A stretch of 64,000 bases of DNA, taken from the IMG/VR virus record IMGVR_UViG_3300032770_000011, positions 39,400-103,399 of that record; one strand, written 5' to 3'. This document shows positions 34,643-43,486 of the stretch, in pieces. Both the position numbers and the translations under genes were made by a program. Source of the stretch: a virus. Numbering within the stretch: position 1 is the first letter of the stretch; the number at the start of each line of letters is the position of its first letter. The notes under the pieces are model-generated. The model did not search any database. It was not told the origin of the DNA and saw nothing but the letters and a program-made list of their open reading frames with translations.

Positions 34643-34814
34643 TCTGTCCTCCGTCTAAATGCTTCAAGACCGAACGAAGATACTCCAGCTTCGTCCGGAA
34701 ATAGGCAAAACTGGCGCTGCGCACAATAGCGTAAGCAAGTACGATAAGTCCGAGTCCGAAGGCTACGTACATAACGCCGTTCTGAATTGCTGAACTAGCC
34801 ACAACTGAAAACAT
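34629..34814 (-). CDS. Small membrane protein
   Basis: 61 residues with one hydrophobic span (GVMYVAFGLGLIVLAYAIV) and a basic C-terminus. It overlaps the SSB start by 14 nt. Possibly tethers something to the membrane; function unknown. Confidence 0.5.
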   Translation of the reverse strand: MFSVVASSAIQNGVMYVAFGLGLIVLAYAIVRSASFAYFRTKLEYLRSVLKHLDGGQNGQE

Positions 34815-34818
34815 ACCT

Positions 34819-35304
34819 TCAGGCTTTCAACCTACGCCGGGTACGCGCCATTTCTTCGCGATTGGACTCCGCCAGCTTCGCCTTCGCCTGACCCATACCG
34901 GATTCCAGATCCAAGTCACGCCGCTGCGCAATGAACAAGGCGACGAGTTCCCGAAGCATGAAGGAGCGCTGCTGAAAGGCTTCCTTCAGAACGCCCCAGC
35001 TTTCGGCCTCCGTACGGGCATCCATGAATTTCTGTTGAAGGTCCTGCACCTTCGGCATAGTCTTCAATTTCTGTTGAATACTACCTTCAGTGATCTTCTC
35101 GTTCTTGCGAAGGGCTTCGGCACGGAAGTCCTGGTCCAGCTTCGCCTGCAGTTCCTCCAGTTCCAGCTTGACACTGTCACGGCCCGCCACGGCTTCGGCA
35201 TAACCTACGGCTACGGAGTAATACAACTCTGGCTGCCGCATGAGGCAGTCATCCAAAGCATTCTGGTCGATGGCGAGTTCTTTGCGCAATTCATCGAGTT
35301 TCAT
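34819..35304 (-). CDS. Coiled-coil protein in the recombination/replication cluster
   Basis: 161 residues from the ATG at 35302-35304 (AAGGAG upstream). Almost entirely helical: LDELRKELAIDQNALDDCLM, GYAEAVAGRDSVKLELEELQ, KITEGSIQQKLKTMPKVQDL. The position between clamp loader, SSB and RecA-like genes suggests a recombination mediator of UvsY type, but sequence alone does not prove it. Confidence 0.55.
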   Translation of the reverse strand: MKLDELRKELAIDQNALDDCLMRQPELYYSVAVGYAEAVAGRDSVKLELEELQAKLDQDFRAEALRKNEKITEGSIQQKLKTMPKVQDLQQKFMDARTEAESWGVLKEAFQQRSFMLRELVALFIAQRRDLDLESGMGQAKAKLAESNREEMARTRRRLKA

Positions 35305-35491
35305 TAAGATGGCTCCTTGGAATTGGAAGAGGATTTCCAGCCCAATCCTCACAAATAATAGTTCTTCCCCTCAGGTCTTTCCCCACAATGACATCTCCTT
35401 CATCAGGAGTAAACTTATGCCAAGGCGCAGGCCCATTAGTATAGGCGTCCTGCTCAACAGCAACCTTTGGGCCAGACATCCAGACCAGCAT
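35291..35491 (-). CDS. Small hypothetical protein
   Basis: 66 residues; the ATG overlaps the clamp-loader stop (TAATG). AYTNGPAPWHKFTPDEGDVI and GRTIICEDWAGNPLPIPRSH look like a small beta-rich fold. No family recognised. Confidence 0.5.
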   Translation of the reverse strand: MLVWMSGPKVAVEQDAYTNGPAPWHKFTPDEGDVIVGKDLRGRTIICEDWAGNPLPIPRSHLNETR

Positions 35492-36417
35492 TAACCCATT
35501 CCTAAAGCACGAGCGGTAGCAAGGAGCAGCGGTGAGATCCCATCAGAAGCATGAAAGGGCTCGCTAAAGGCATCCAAGATTTCCAGACCGCGCCCTGCTG
35601 CCGACTCACTTTTCGAATTCATAATCACAGTAGAAACATACGCTCGAACAATGTGTCGAACCGTTTCGGGATTGACTTCCTGCAATCCAGCAATGATCTT
35701 CTGGGCCTGAGGCCAGGTTGTCCCTTTCACTAAGGCACGAGCCAGCGTTACTGCTTCCTCTGATTCCAGCGCCGACCGCAAGAGCTCCTTCGCTTCCGCC
35801 AGTGAGGTTGCCGCTGCGCAAGCCGCTAGGTTCACTAACGCCTGACGTGGACTGCCCTCTGCTTCACGAGCGCAAAGCACCAGAACGTCATCATCGATAT
35901 TGATCTTTTCCTTATTGGCCACGACGTCCAGCAAATCCAACAGGTCTGCTTCGGCAACCGGCTTCAAGTCATAAGTCGTGCACCGCGTACGGATTGCTTT
36001 TGGAACGCGGGCTGGCTCTGTGGTACAGAGAAACCACCAGACGTGCTCCGGAGGTTCTTCAAGTATCTTGAGCAATGCCTTCGTTGCGGCAGCAGACAAA
36101 GCGTGACACTCATCAATGATGATCGCTTTCGTAGCGCCTTCACCTAGCGGCTTGTAGATGACGTTTGCTGTTACCGAACGGATATCATCGATGCCGGTAT
36201 GGGTTGCGGCATCAATCTCCAGTAGATCATCGGGGCGGCAACCAGATTCCTTTGCTACAATGCGGGCCAGTGTGGTTTTGCCGGTACCCGAAGGTCCTGT
36301 GAATAGAAAGGTCTTACTAGACCCCCGCTTGAGTACGTCTTGTAAGGACCGGACAACTACGGGCTGCCCCACAATCTCTTTGAAAGTACTGGGACGATAT
36401 TTGGTTATAAGAGCCAT
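35491..36417 (-). CDS. Clamp-loader ATPase subunit
   Basis: 308 residues of AAA+ type: KYRPSTFKEIVGQPVVVRSL, Walker A LFTGPSGTGKTTLA, Walker B KAIIIDECHALSAAATKALL, sensor 1 WWFLCTTEPARVPKAIRTRC with the SRC-like RTRC motif. This is the RFC/DnaX/T4 gp44 family. It opens and loads the sliding clamp encoded at 39264-40307. The start overlaps the polymerase stop (TGAATG), indicating coupling. Confidence 0.88.
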   Translation of the reverse strand: MALITKYRPSTFKEIVGQPVVVRSLQDVLKRGSSKTFLFTGPSGTGKTTLARIVAKESGCRPDDLLEIDAATHTGIDDIRSVTANVIYKPLGEGATKAIIIDECHALSAAATKALLKILEEPPEHVWWFLCTTEPARVPKAIRTRCTTYDLKPVAEADLLDLLDVVANKEKINIDDDVLVLCAREAEGSPRQALVNLAACAAATSLAEAKELLRSALESEEAVTLARALVKGTTWPQAQKIIAGLQEVNPETVRHIVRAYVSTVIMNSKSESAAGRGLEILDAFSEPFHASDGISPLLLATARALGMG

Positions 36418-39012
36418 TCAGGAAAACCATTCATTCGAAGAGTAAGTTCCAACCTCTTCCATGTTCATCCAATCAGTGCCCACAGACATTTCAACTGTAA
36501 TAGGTACGATCTTCGCCCACTCAAACGGCACTGCCAGCATTTCCGTAATTACTGCTTCAGCTACAAAATCAACCTTCTTGAGCGGTACCCGAATGAACGT
36601 CAAATCGTCATGAACATTTATCTCAGGCTGAAGAAGCATATCCTGCTTACTACTCAACCTATCCATACTATCGGCGAAGATCTCGGCAGCGGTCCCTTGA
36701 ACCGGATTATTCAGTATCTGATTTGTTGATAACGGTCCGCGCCGCCGCCGCCCAGTAAGACACTCCACATAACCCCACTTTTTATAGAACTCAATCTGCC
36801 GCTCCTGCCATTCCTTGATACCAGCAAATTCTTTCCAGAATTGATTGAACTGTGGACGAATGATGTGCTCTGGAATTGATAAGTAGCCGGCAGCGGATTC
36901 AGCCTTTGCCCCGTACACAAGCGGAAACGTCCATTGATTTTTTATATCACCACGAAACTTCTTAAGCGCCAGCTTGTCCTTCAAATACCGCTTACCACCG
37001 ATCCTAGCTGGATAAGCATAAGCCAACCGTTCCGTCCAATCCATATGGACGTCATAACCCTCCCACAACTGCTGACAGAATACTTTATCCTTTGTGAACA
37101 TCGCAATGACACGGGCCTCAATCTGTCCGTAGTCGAAAGCTAGAATCACATGGCCCGGTTCCGCAACAATCTGCTTTCTAACTTCAATTGATTGAAGCTC
37201 TTCCTTCGATAGAACTGCCTCAGGGACCTCCTTGTCACGCTTTGGAAAATTCTGCAGATTCGGCCCCTCGCAACTAAACCGCCCGGTTTCTGCGAAGAAC
37301 GTGTTAAACTGCGCGTGCAGTAAGCCGTCAGGATAGACCGTCGAAGTTGGGCTACCTACCTCCAAAGGAGCAACATAGACTGAGTACCGCTTATTGAACT
37401 TCCTCAACCGCAACATTGCTTCCGCAAAAGGATCGTGTATCTTGGAAAGAACGTTTTCTTCGGTTGAATATTCCTGTTTCTTCGTATACTTATTTTCGAC
37501 TATTATTTCCGGCCGATGCAATAGGTCTTTCAATACAAAAAGAGTATCGGGGTTAGACTGCGGATTAAACTTACGACCACGCTTGCGCTCAAATTCCTTT
37601 ACAACGGGAAGCGCCTTAATCTTTTCTTCGCTTTTCCTAATTTCATCCGTGTATTTCTTCTTTAGGCGAGCAACTTCGGTTTGGTCTACCGTAACCCCTT
37701 TGTACTGCGCTAAGACAACAGAGGGAACCCTACGCAGCCCTAATTCATAAACATCAGAAAGGTCTTCTTGCTCCAATCGTTCTGCTTGCTTTTCCCAGAG
37801 CAGGCAATGATACCGCGCATCGGGTGCGTTGTAGAGTAATACGGCTTCAAGCGGGGTTGACTCCAGGTTCTTGCGGTCAACGCCTGCAATCTTCTTCAGA
37901 TTGAAACCGAAGTACTGCTGAACTAAGAACTCCAAGGAGAGCGGCCCAGCCTTCTTGTTGCCCTTGCGCTCATCTAGAATCGAAGCCTGGGTAGCAGTGT
38001 CACCCCATTTTCCCGCGTAGAGAAGTTCTGGCCCAAACTCAACCGCCGTCCACTCCATTTCGAATGCGGCGTTGTGCACCGCCTTCACGCCTTTGGCTTC
38101 CTTCAGGAAGCGCCCCCAATAGTGTCCTATCTCCTCGCGCTCGGCTTTGTTCCAAGTTGCTTCAGGGTGATCTATAGGGAAAGCAATAGCACGGTCGCCA
38201 TTTGCCACCGCTGCCGTCAGTATCTTGGCGTTCGCTTCATAGGGGCGCAAGCAACTCGTTTCATAATCCATTCCCACAACCGGAAGCTTCGCAGCCCAGG
38301 CCAGCGCTGCCTTCACCTTCGCCAGCCCTACAGCACCCCCTTCGGTAATGATTTCTACGTTGCGCCGGGCATCCTCAGCGGAGTGAACAATCGGTGGAGG
38401 TAGGTTCTCCACTTCGGCGAAAGCTCGCGCCATATCCAGGCCGAAGATATGCTCTTCTTCTGACACATTCCCCTTGCGCCGTGAGTGTAGCAGGTAGGCT
38501 GGGTGCAGCATCGAATAGAACCAGCAGACATGCTTCCCCACCTTCACCGGCATTCTACGACCACGCCAGAGGGTCGTCCCGCTGAATCCGGATACCCATT
38601 CCAACGGGATATTTCCAAATCCGAAAATAGCGCGTGGACGCGATTGCTCTATGTCTTTTTGAACTGAAGGGCGACAGCATTCGATCATTACAAAGTCCGG
38701 CGTGGCGTTGTTTTCGGGCCGCGACCGCACTGTGTTATTGAAACGAACCTTGTCTCTGAAAGCGCGGGGTATCTTACTACGTAAAATCTGGCCGCTGTCG
38801 CCTACGAATTGTTCCTGTTCTTCTGCCTCGTGCTTTCCAGCGGCTTCGCCTAAGATGTATACCAATGGGCGTTCTGCCCCTGTAGGGGCTATCTTGCTAC
38901 CGAAGGTCTTATCTAATGGGCAAGCACGACACTCAAGTTTATGCAGTAGCGCAACATCGTTTGCGCCGCGCACATTGAGAGCTGGGGCATTCTGCGATAG
39001 AAGGAAAGACAT
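36418..39012 (-). CDS. Family A DNA polymerase with N-terminal uracil-DNA-glycosylase-like domain
   Basis: 864 residues in three parts. Residues about 20-215 resemble family 4/5 uracil-DNA glycosylases: LECRACPLDKTFG Cys pair, VYILGEAAGKHEAEEQEQFV, FNNTVRSRPENNAT and the LHPAYLLH motif. Residues about 235-425 are a DnaQ-type 3'-5' exonuclease (VVGMDYETS, KAVHNAAFEMEW, YNAPDARYHCLLW). Residues about 440-864 are the Pol I palm, fingers and thumb with FNTFFAETGRFSCEGPNLQN, motif A LAFDYGQIEARV, motif B KNQWTFPLVYGAK and motif C NVHDDLTF. The fusion is notable in a phage that seems to make modified thymidine via hydroxymethyl-dUMP. Confidence 0.9.
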   Translation of the reverse strand: MSFLLSQNAPALNVRGANDVALLHKLECRACPLDKTFGSKIAPTGAERPLVYILGEAAGKHEAEEQEQFVGDSGQILRSKIPRAFRDKVRFNNTVRSRPENNATPDFVMIECCRPSVQKDIEQSRPRAIFGFGNIPLEWVSGFSGTTLWRGRRMPVKVGKHVCWFYSMLHPAYLLHSRRKGNVSEEEHIFGLDMARAFAEVENLPPPIVHSAEDARRNVEIITEGGAVGLAKVKAALAWAAKLPVVGMDYETSCLRPYEANAKILTAAVANGDRAIAFPIDHPEATWNKAEREEIGHYWGRFLKEAKGVKAVHNAAFEMEWTAVEFGPELLYAGKWGDTATQASILDERKGNKKAGPLSLEFLVQQYFGFNLKKIAGVDRKNLESTPLEAVLLYNAPDARYHCLLWEKQAERLEQEDLSDVYELGLRRVPSVVLAQYKGVTVDQTEVARLKKKYTDEIRKSEEKIKALPVVKEFERKRGRKFNPQSNPDTLFVLKDLLHRPEIIVENKYTKKQEYSTEENVLSKIHDPFAEAMLRLRKFNKRYSVYVAPLEVGSPTSTVYPDGLLHAQFNTFFAETGRFSCEGPNLQNFPKRDKEVPEAVLSKEELQSIEVRKQIVAEPGHVILAFDYGQIEARVIAMFTKDKVFCQQLWEGYDVHMDWTERLAYAYPARIGGKRYLKDKLALKKFRGDIKNQWTFPLVYGAKAESAAGYLSIPEHIIRPQFNQFWKEFAGIKEWQERQIEFYKKWGYVECLTGRRRRGPLSTNQILNNPVQGTAAEIFADSMDRLSSKQDMLLQPEINVHDDLTFIRVPLKKVDFVAEAVITEMLAVPFEWAKIVPITVEMSVGTDWMNMEEVGTYSSNEWFS

Positions 39013-39021
39013 TAAAGAAAT

Positions 39022-39267
39022 CTATTTAACCAACCTAAGCCTTGGCTGAATGTCTTCTGGATTCATAAGATATCTTGGAATAGGGCGCGTACGAAACTCA
39101 CAGAACACAACGCCATCAGGTATAGCACTACTAATCGGAACGTAAAACCGGAAACTGATTGTCTCCTCTATTTCTTTGCTCAACATTCCCCTTTCAATTT
39201 CGTAGCGCAATTCGTACAACAACTTCTCGATTCGCTCCTGACGAAAGTTTTGTGGAGCGTCGTTCAC
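39022..39267 (-). CDS. Small hypothetical protein
   Basis: 81 residues between clamp and polymerase genes, coupled to the clamp stop (ATGA). IEKLLYELRYEIERGMLSKE then FYVPISSAIPDGVVFCEFRT. No family recognised; perhaps a replication accessory factor. Confidence 0.5.
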   Translation of the reverse strand: MNDAPQNFRQERIEKLLYELRYEIERGMLSKEIEETISFRFYVPISSAIPDGVVFCEFRTRPIPRYLMNPEDIQPRLRLVK

Positions 39268-40307
39268 TGCGCTGCCACCACATAAATGAAGCCGCCGCTA
39301 CCTTGCAACATCAAGGACTCCTCCGTCACGGAGAAGCTTTCGGAGTAACTCAACCCCCGCCTGATCATACCGGCCAGGACCCGTAATTTCGCTTCCGGTA
39401 GCTTGCCCTCCAAAGGCAGCGTCTCCTGTAGCGAGCCCAAGCCGTAGCTGCCTTGAAGCTGCAGCCCAGACCCATTAACGCCTACATTCAGGAAGGCTTC
39501 ATCCTTACCGGAGAGGATTTCTGCCCGAGAGAGTGCCGCTTCCAGACCAGCTGGCAACTCAACCGTCTTCTCGTGCTCCTCCAATTGCCGGTCGATGATC
39601 TCGCCCAGCTTGCGCGTACCCGAGACGTCCAGCACATTGGAGTAGAGTTCTACATTCTCCGTGGCTGCGATCAGGCAGTCCTCCATCACGTAAAGGTCAA
39701 CCCCTTCCGGAGCCTGCGATACGATCTCCTCGGCAAAGTTGAAGGGCAACAGGACCTTCTCGAACTCGGCGGTCTTACCTGCACCTTTCAGCGTAACCGC
39801 CGCCATACTCTTGCTGTCAGTGGAGAATAACGTGAGGTCATTCTTGCTGGCTTCGAGCATGACCCCATAATGCTCCACCCGCGTCTGGGGCGAAGCCTTG
39901 ACGAAAAGTACCTTACGGAGAGCTTCGATGAATTCCTCATCGAGTGTCGTGGGGGTTGCACCCTTCGGCAATTTGATTGGGAAGCTCCAGACCTTACGCT
40001 CAAGGTCAAGTAGCGCCAGCTTGGATGTTGACTTGCCCATCTTGACAAGTAAAGAACTACCAGATTGCTCCAGTGTGGCTTCTTTTAGAGCAGACGTGCC
40101 TAGAAGGTTGATCAACGGCGTACCAGGTACCCCACAGGAGAGATCCGTTTCGAGAGGCAACTTGATACCAAAGCCGCCGTCGTAGGCGTAAGCGAACTTA
40201 CCGTCAAACCAAATATGATTCAATTCCTGAACCACCCCACCTGACGCCAGCGCAGGCTTGACTAGCCCCAACGACTTGATGAAATCCTCACGTTCGATTT
40301 TCACCAC
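39264..40307 (-). CDS. Sliding clamp (DnaN-like)
   Basis: 347 residues, start taken as the GTG 40305-40307 with GAAGGG upstream. Three repeated beta-alpha-beta domains are visible (IEREDFIKSLGLVKPALASG; FIEALRKVLFVKASPQTRVE; GLEAALSRAEILSGKDEAFL), as in the bacterial beta clamp. Length and domain count fit DnaN rather than T4 gp45. It would encircle DNA and tether the family A polymerase. It overlaps the XRE-type regulator gene. Confidence 0.8.
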   Translation of the reverse strand: MVKIEREDFIKSLGLVKPALASGGVVQELNHIWFDGKFAYAYDGGFGIKLPLETDLSCGVPGTPLINLLGTSALKEATLEQSGSSLLVKMGKSTSKLALLDLERKVWSFPIKLPKGATPTTLDEEFIEALRKVLFVKASPQTRVEHYGVMLEASKNDLTLFSTDSKSMAAVTLKGAGKTAEFEKVLLPFNFAEEIVSQAPEGVDLYVMEDCLIAATENVELYSNVLDVSGTRKLGEIIDRQLEEHEKTVELPAGLEAALSRAEILSGKDEAFLNVGVNGSGLQLQGSYGLGSLQETLPLEGKLPEAKLRVLAGMIRRGLSYSESFSVTEESLMLQGSGGFIYVVAAQ

Positions 40308-40540
40308 CAAATTCCCTTCATAAGATGTTTTGGCGTAGTTCCTAGAGCACGTGCGAAATCCTCAACGCGGTCTAATAGAAATCTCTGCCGTCCAGTTTCT
40401 ATGTTGGCCAAAGAAGCCCGCGTGACCTTATGGCCCGCTAACCGCTTTACAAGCTCTTCTTGGCTCAAGCCCAAGGTCTCACGAATAAGCCGAATCCGAG
40501 ACCCTAGTGCTTGATGGCACGCTTCTATCTGATCACGCAT
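40301..40540 (-). CDS. XRE-family helix-turn-helix regulator
   Basis: 79 residues from the ATG at 40538-40540, which overlaps the DUF3310 stop. LGSRIRLIRETLGLSQEELV, KRLAGHKVTRASLANIETGR, QRFLLDRVEDFARALGTTPK is a textbook Cro/C1-type HTH. It probably controls the replication genes in which it is embedded. Confidence 0.85.
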   Translation of the reverse strand: MRDQIEACHQALGSRIRLIRETLGLSQEELVKRLAGHKVTRASLANIETGRQRFLLDRVEDFARALGTTPKHLMKGIWW

Positions 40541-41009
40541 CGCTTTGCCCAATTCTTGGAGAATAGTGATTCTCTTCCTCAAGAGGGACCGGGTCTGGGT
40601 CCTTTACTGCACGGGCGTCCGCTTCGTCCATCAATAGAAACAGCAACTCTCTTGCTGCATCCAGGTCCTCCAATTCCGTCCAGACGCATAGCCGTTCGAT
40701 GAAGGCTCTTTCCAGATCATTAAGATCATTCGCCTTGCACATATCCGCGACCTGCGCCCAAATATAGGGCAATTCTTGCTGTACCCGCTTCGGTAACGTA
40801 GCAGGATTCTCGCGGCGGTACTCCTCCAGCTTACTCAGGAAATGAAGTGCTTTCTCCAAATCCCTCTTGCCATCCTTCTTACGCCACCGCGTCACGTACT
40901 TCGTAATGCAGCCTTCATGGTAGGGCATATGAAGTTTAAGGCACATGTCCCAGTGCTCATAGGGAACCTTGTAGTGCCGCCCGGATACCTGATAGTCGTT
41001 AGCTTTCAT
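40533..41009 (-). CDS. DUF3310-domain protein
   Basis: 158 residues. YQVSGRHYKVPYEHWDMCLK, MPYHEGCITKYVTRWRKKDG and KRDLEKALHFLSKLEE are the DUF3310 signature found in many phages (once annotated as nucleotide-kinase-like; function unproven). The C-terminal half is an acidic helical extension. It lies next to the nucleotide-modifying operon. Confidence 0.8.
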   Translation of the reverse strand: MKANDYQVSGRHYKVPYEHWDMCLKLHMPYHEGCITKYVTRWRKKDGKRDLEKALHFLSKLEEYRRENPATLPKRVQQELPYIWAQVADMCKANDLNDLERAFIERLCVWTELEDLDAARELLFLLMDEADARAVKDPDPVPLEEENHYSPRIGQSDA

Positions 41010-41571
41010 TCTTAGGTTTCCTTAACTTAATCCCATAAGACCAGCCTATTGGGACTACGGTACCAGGCCTCACTCTTCGACGGGTGTGCCCGTTATTTAT
41101 CCAGAGCAGCCCTGTATTGCCGCACCCGTTCTTATTACCCAACATACCCCTCGCAATTTTTGTATGGTCACGCTCTGCTAGGTTTTCCCGATTAGTGATA
41201 ATTTTAACGTTACCAACTGCGTACGGCCCCTCATCTCCAAAACGAGCCATACAATAGCCATCCAGCCCAAAGCGAGTTCCACGCTGTTCTAGCTTTCCAG
41301 AATCCTGCCAAATACTAATCCATTCTTGGTACGTGAGCAGAAATTCAATATCCTGTCGGTTAGCACGCCATTTATGCTGTTCAAATGCTCCCCAATACGG
41401 AGGTCGTCGTATTGGCCCCCAATGTGCACAAGAAGCTTTAGCGGCACCACCAGCTTTCATTCTAGCACTTGCGTCAGGACGCTTACGCCCACGATTGCAA
41501 TGCCCTTTTAACCAAGTTCGACCTACATTTATACGTCCCCCACACCCACAAGCACAAACAGCCTTAGACAT
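40999..41571 (-). CDS. Homing-endonuclease-like protein with NUMOD-type tail
   Basis: 190 residues. It starts with CACGCGGRINVGRTWLKGHC, a zinc-finger-like region. It continues with RFGLDGYCMARFGDEGPYAV then GNVKIITNRENLAE, a segment typical of phage HNH/homing-type insertion proteins, and ends with LLWINNGHTRRRVRPG (NUMOD-like). It overlaps the stop of the thymidylate-synthase-like gene and was probably inserted there. Nuclease activity is inference. Confidence 0.65.
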   Translation of the reverse strand: MSKAVCACGCGGRINVGRTWLKGHCNRGRKRPDASARMKAGGAAKASCAHWGPIRRPPYWGAFEQHKWRANRQDIEFLLTYQEWISIWQDSGKLEQRGTRFGLDGYCMARFGDEGPYAVGNVKIITNRENLAERDHTKIARGMLGNKNGCGNTGLLWINNGHTRRRVRPGTVVPIGWSYGIKLRKPKNES

Positions 41572-42640
41572 TCGCGGTCCTTGCTTCTTGCTTAGACATA
41601 CGGGCGAGGCGACGGTCCATCCAGGCTAGGCAGGCCATTTTCCAATCCGGAGACATATTCTCCACCGCCGCAAGTATCTGCCGTGCCTTCTGGCGGTCAC
41701 CAGTTCGCCATTCTCTATGAGCAAGATACATTGGTGTTGCGGTGTCCCGGAACCAAGGATTGGCATAAAGGACGGTCGTGCGTCCCGGCAATTCGAAGTC
41801 TGTCCACCCCATAAAGGCTTCAAGGTCGTCGTCCCAGCTTTCCCAATAAACGCCGAGTGACTCTATACCAGGATACTTTACTTCACTCAGTGGGGTCTCC
41901 AGTTTGCCAAGAATACTGGTATACAGATGACAGTTATTTGCGATCTGGTAATAATGGCCTGCGCCTATTCCTAATCGCCCTGCAATGTACCGCTGCAGAA
42001 AAGAGAACTGTACGGCATTTGCCCCTGTCATCCCCCAGACAAAATCATTCGACCGACAACAGACTGTAATATCTAAAAGGCTAGGCCAGTACCCGCCATC
42101 ACCATAATCATTACCACGCTGCTCCTTTCGTACTCGGAAATACACATGAGTATTGCAAGGAAGATCCTTCCTATTTGCACCTAAATCAGCAACCGGGTCC
42201 CACATTGTCAGAACACAGCGGCGGTCTCGGGGGTTCTTTTGCAGCAACTCAATAATTGTTTCGAGTTGATCCGGCAGATTCGGGCTGCCGCCGCCTTCCA
42301 CATCAAAGTGTTTCCGCCAGCGGAAGCCGTAGGAGCCGTGAAGGCGGCCATCCTCCTCAGCAAAGCGTGAACTGAAATCAGATACGAATTGATCCAGCCA
42401 ACGGGCGTCATTCCGACCAGACAGAAGCCACAGTGACTCAAAAACATGGAAGAAGGGATTTGCGTCTCGTGAGGGGTCAAAAAGCACACACTCCCAAGGG
42501 CGCTCGTAGACAATTACGACTGGCGTAGGCGCAACGAGAACTTCTCCAGCACGAGAGTCCTGAAGTTCGCCGTAATCACAAATATGCCGTAAGCCTTTGG
42601 CATACGCCTCGTTTACGTTACGGACTTCGATGACCTTCAT
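41564..42640 (-). CDS. Thymidylate synthase family enzyme, probable dUMP hydroxymethylase
   Basis: 358 residues. The TS fold is shown by RPWECVLFDPSRDANPFFHV, FESLWLLSGRNDARWLDQFV, catalytic Cys in RKDLPCNTHVYFRVR, and MTGANAVQFSFLQRYIAGRL with the dUMP-binding NxxxYTSILGKLE. The P-C-N-T catalytic context and the long form are those of phage (d)NMP hydroxymethylases rather than true ThyA. The reaction would be dUMP plus methylene-tetrahydrofolate to 5-hydroxymethyl-dUMP. It heads the downstream end of the hypermodification operon. A plain thymidylate synthase remains possible. Confidence 0.8.
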   Translation of the reverse strand: MKVIEVRNVNEAYAKGLRHICDYGELQDSRAGEVLVAPTPVVIVYERPWECVLFDPSRDANPFFHVFESLWLLSGRNDARWLDQFVSDFSSRFAEEDGRLHGSYGFRWRKHFDVEGGGSPNLPDQLETIIELLQKNPRDRRCVLTMWDPVADLGANRKDLPCNTHVYFRVRKEQRGNDYGDGGYWPSLLDITVCCRSNDFVWGMTGANAVQFSFLQRYIAGRLGIGAGHYYQIANNCHLYTSILGKLETPLSEVKYPGIESLGVYWESWDDDLEAFMGWTDFELPGRTTVLYANPWFRDTATPMYLAHREWRTGDRQKARQILAAVENMSPDWKMACLAWMDRRLARMSKQEARTANV

Positions 42641-42646
42641 ATATCC

Positions 42647-43486
42647 TCACAAGAGAGATATCTGTGGAACATACTTGCGCTTGGGGTGACCTTCACCTAG
42701 ACGCGCCTTTTCATACTTTGAGTACTCACAAAGGCAGTTCTGGACGTTTTGCGCAGATAATGGGTGCAACCCTGCTGCCTTCAATTCTGGCGTAATCTCT
42801 TCACGAAGCTTTGCCAATTCTGCTCGCCAATCTTCCTCACGCCAAGGAGCCTCGACCGGACGCCTCAGAAGTCTATTCAAACCCCGTTTAGACCCTGGCC
42901 CAGAAGCCGCAAAGTCCCACCAATCCGTTGCCGACTTGAGAGGCTCGACGATCTTGACATCTGCAACGATCTGAGCGGCGAGAAAACTTCCCAACCCATA
43001 ACAAGAAAGCAACCGTTGATGAAAGCCATCCAGAGTGTCGCCTACTTTCGGTCGCAGCTTCTCCCGTTTCTTCCAAAGCGGTCCGAAGACCATCTTCTGC
43101 AGATAGACATACTTCTCCTGCCCCGGCAGCTTCGAACTGATCATGTAAGCGCCATTGAAAATCTGAAGCTTCTGCCGTCGCCGCTTGGAGAGCACCTTGG
43201 CAAATTTGCGGCTGTCCCAAGGTACCGGATAGCCAATTTCCGTCAGCGTCTCCGGCAGATTGATAAATCGGGCAACGACAGCGGCAAACCAGACGTCGGG
43301 GTCGCGCTTATGGGGCAGAATCCAGTTCCCCGCAATCCAACGGGTTACGACATCAAGGCTCCTATAGGCGTTGCAGAATCTATACGAAGACATTATCGGA
43401 TCCGAAGTCCAAGGTGGGGGTAGACCCGCTTCCTTCTTCTGCCGGATACTCTCCCGTTCCTTGACCCACGCCACTAGGGGATTCAT
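42647..43486 (-). CDS. 5-hmdU DNA kinase helical-domain / aGPT-PPlase-type hypermodification protein
   Basis: 279 residues. The order IRQKKEAGLPPPWTSDPIMS, SYRFCNAYRSLDVVTRWI, ARFINLPETLTEIGYPVPWD, SCYGLGSFLAAQIVADVKIV, ASGPGSKRGLNRLLRRPV and NVQNCLCEYSKYEKARLGEG matches the helical DNA-glycosylase-like family named 5-hmdU DNA kinase helical domain / alpha-glutamyl-putrescinyl thymine pyrophosphorylase. That family was predicted by comparative genomics in thymidine-hypermodifying phages. It overlaps the kinase gene by four nt, so the two probably act as one enzyme: activation of hydroxymethyl-dU in DNA by phosphorylation. Confidence 0.82.
   Translation of the reverse strand: MNPLVAWVKERESIRQKKEAGLPPPWTSDPIMSSYRFCNAYRSLDVVTRWIAGNWILPHKRDPDVWFAAVVARFINLPETLTEIGYPVPWDSRKFAKVLSKRRRQKLQIFNGAYMISSKLPGQEKYVYLQKMVFGPLWKKREKLRPKVGDTLDGFHQRLLSCYGLGSFLAAQIVADVKIVEPLKSATDWWDFAASGPGSKRGLNRLLRRPVEAPWREEDWRAELAKLREEITPELKAAGLHPLSAQNVQNCLCEYSKYEKARLGEGHPKRKYVPQISLL

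Noticed and set aside
41564-42640. dCMP hydroxymethylase instead of a dUMP enzyme
   Set aside because: The Asn that recognises dUMP in TS appears kept (QIANNCHLYTSIL region), and the neighbours belong to thymidine, not cytosine, modification. The decision is by context and not certain.
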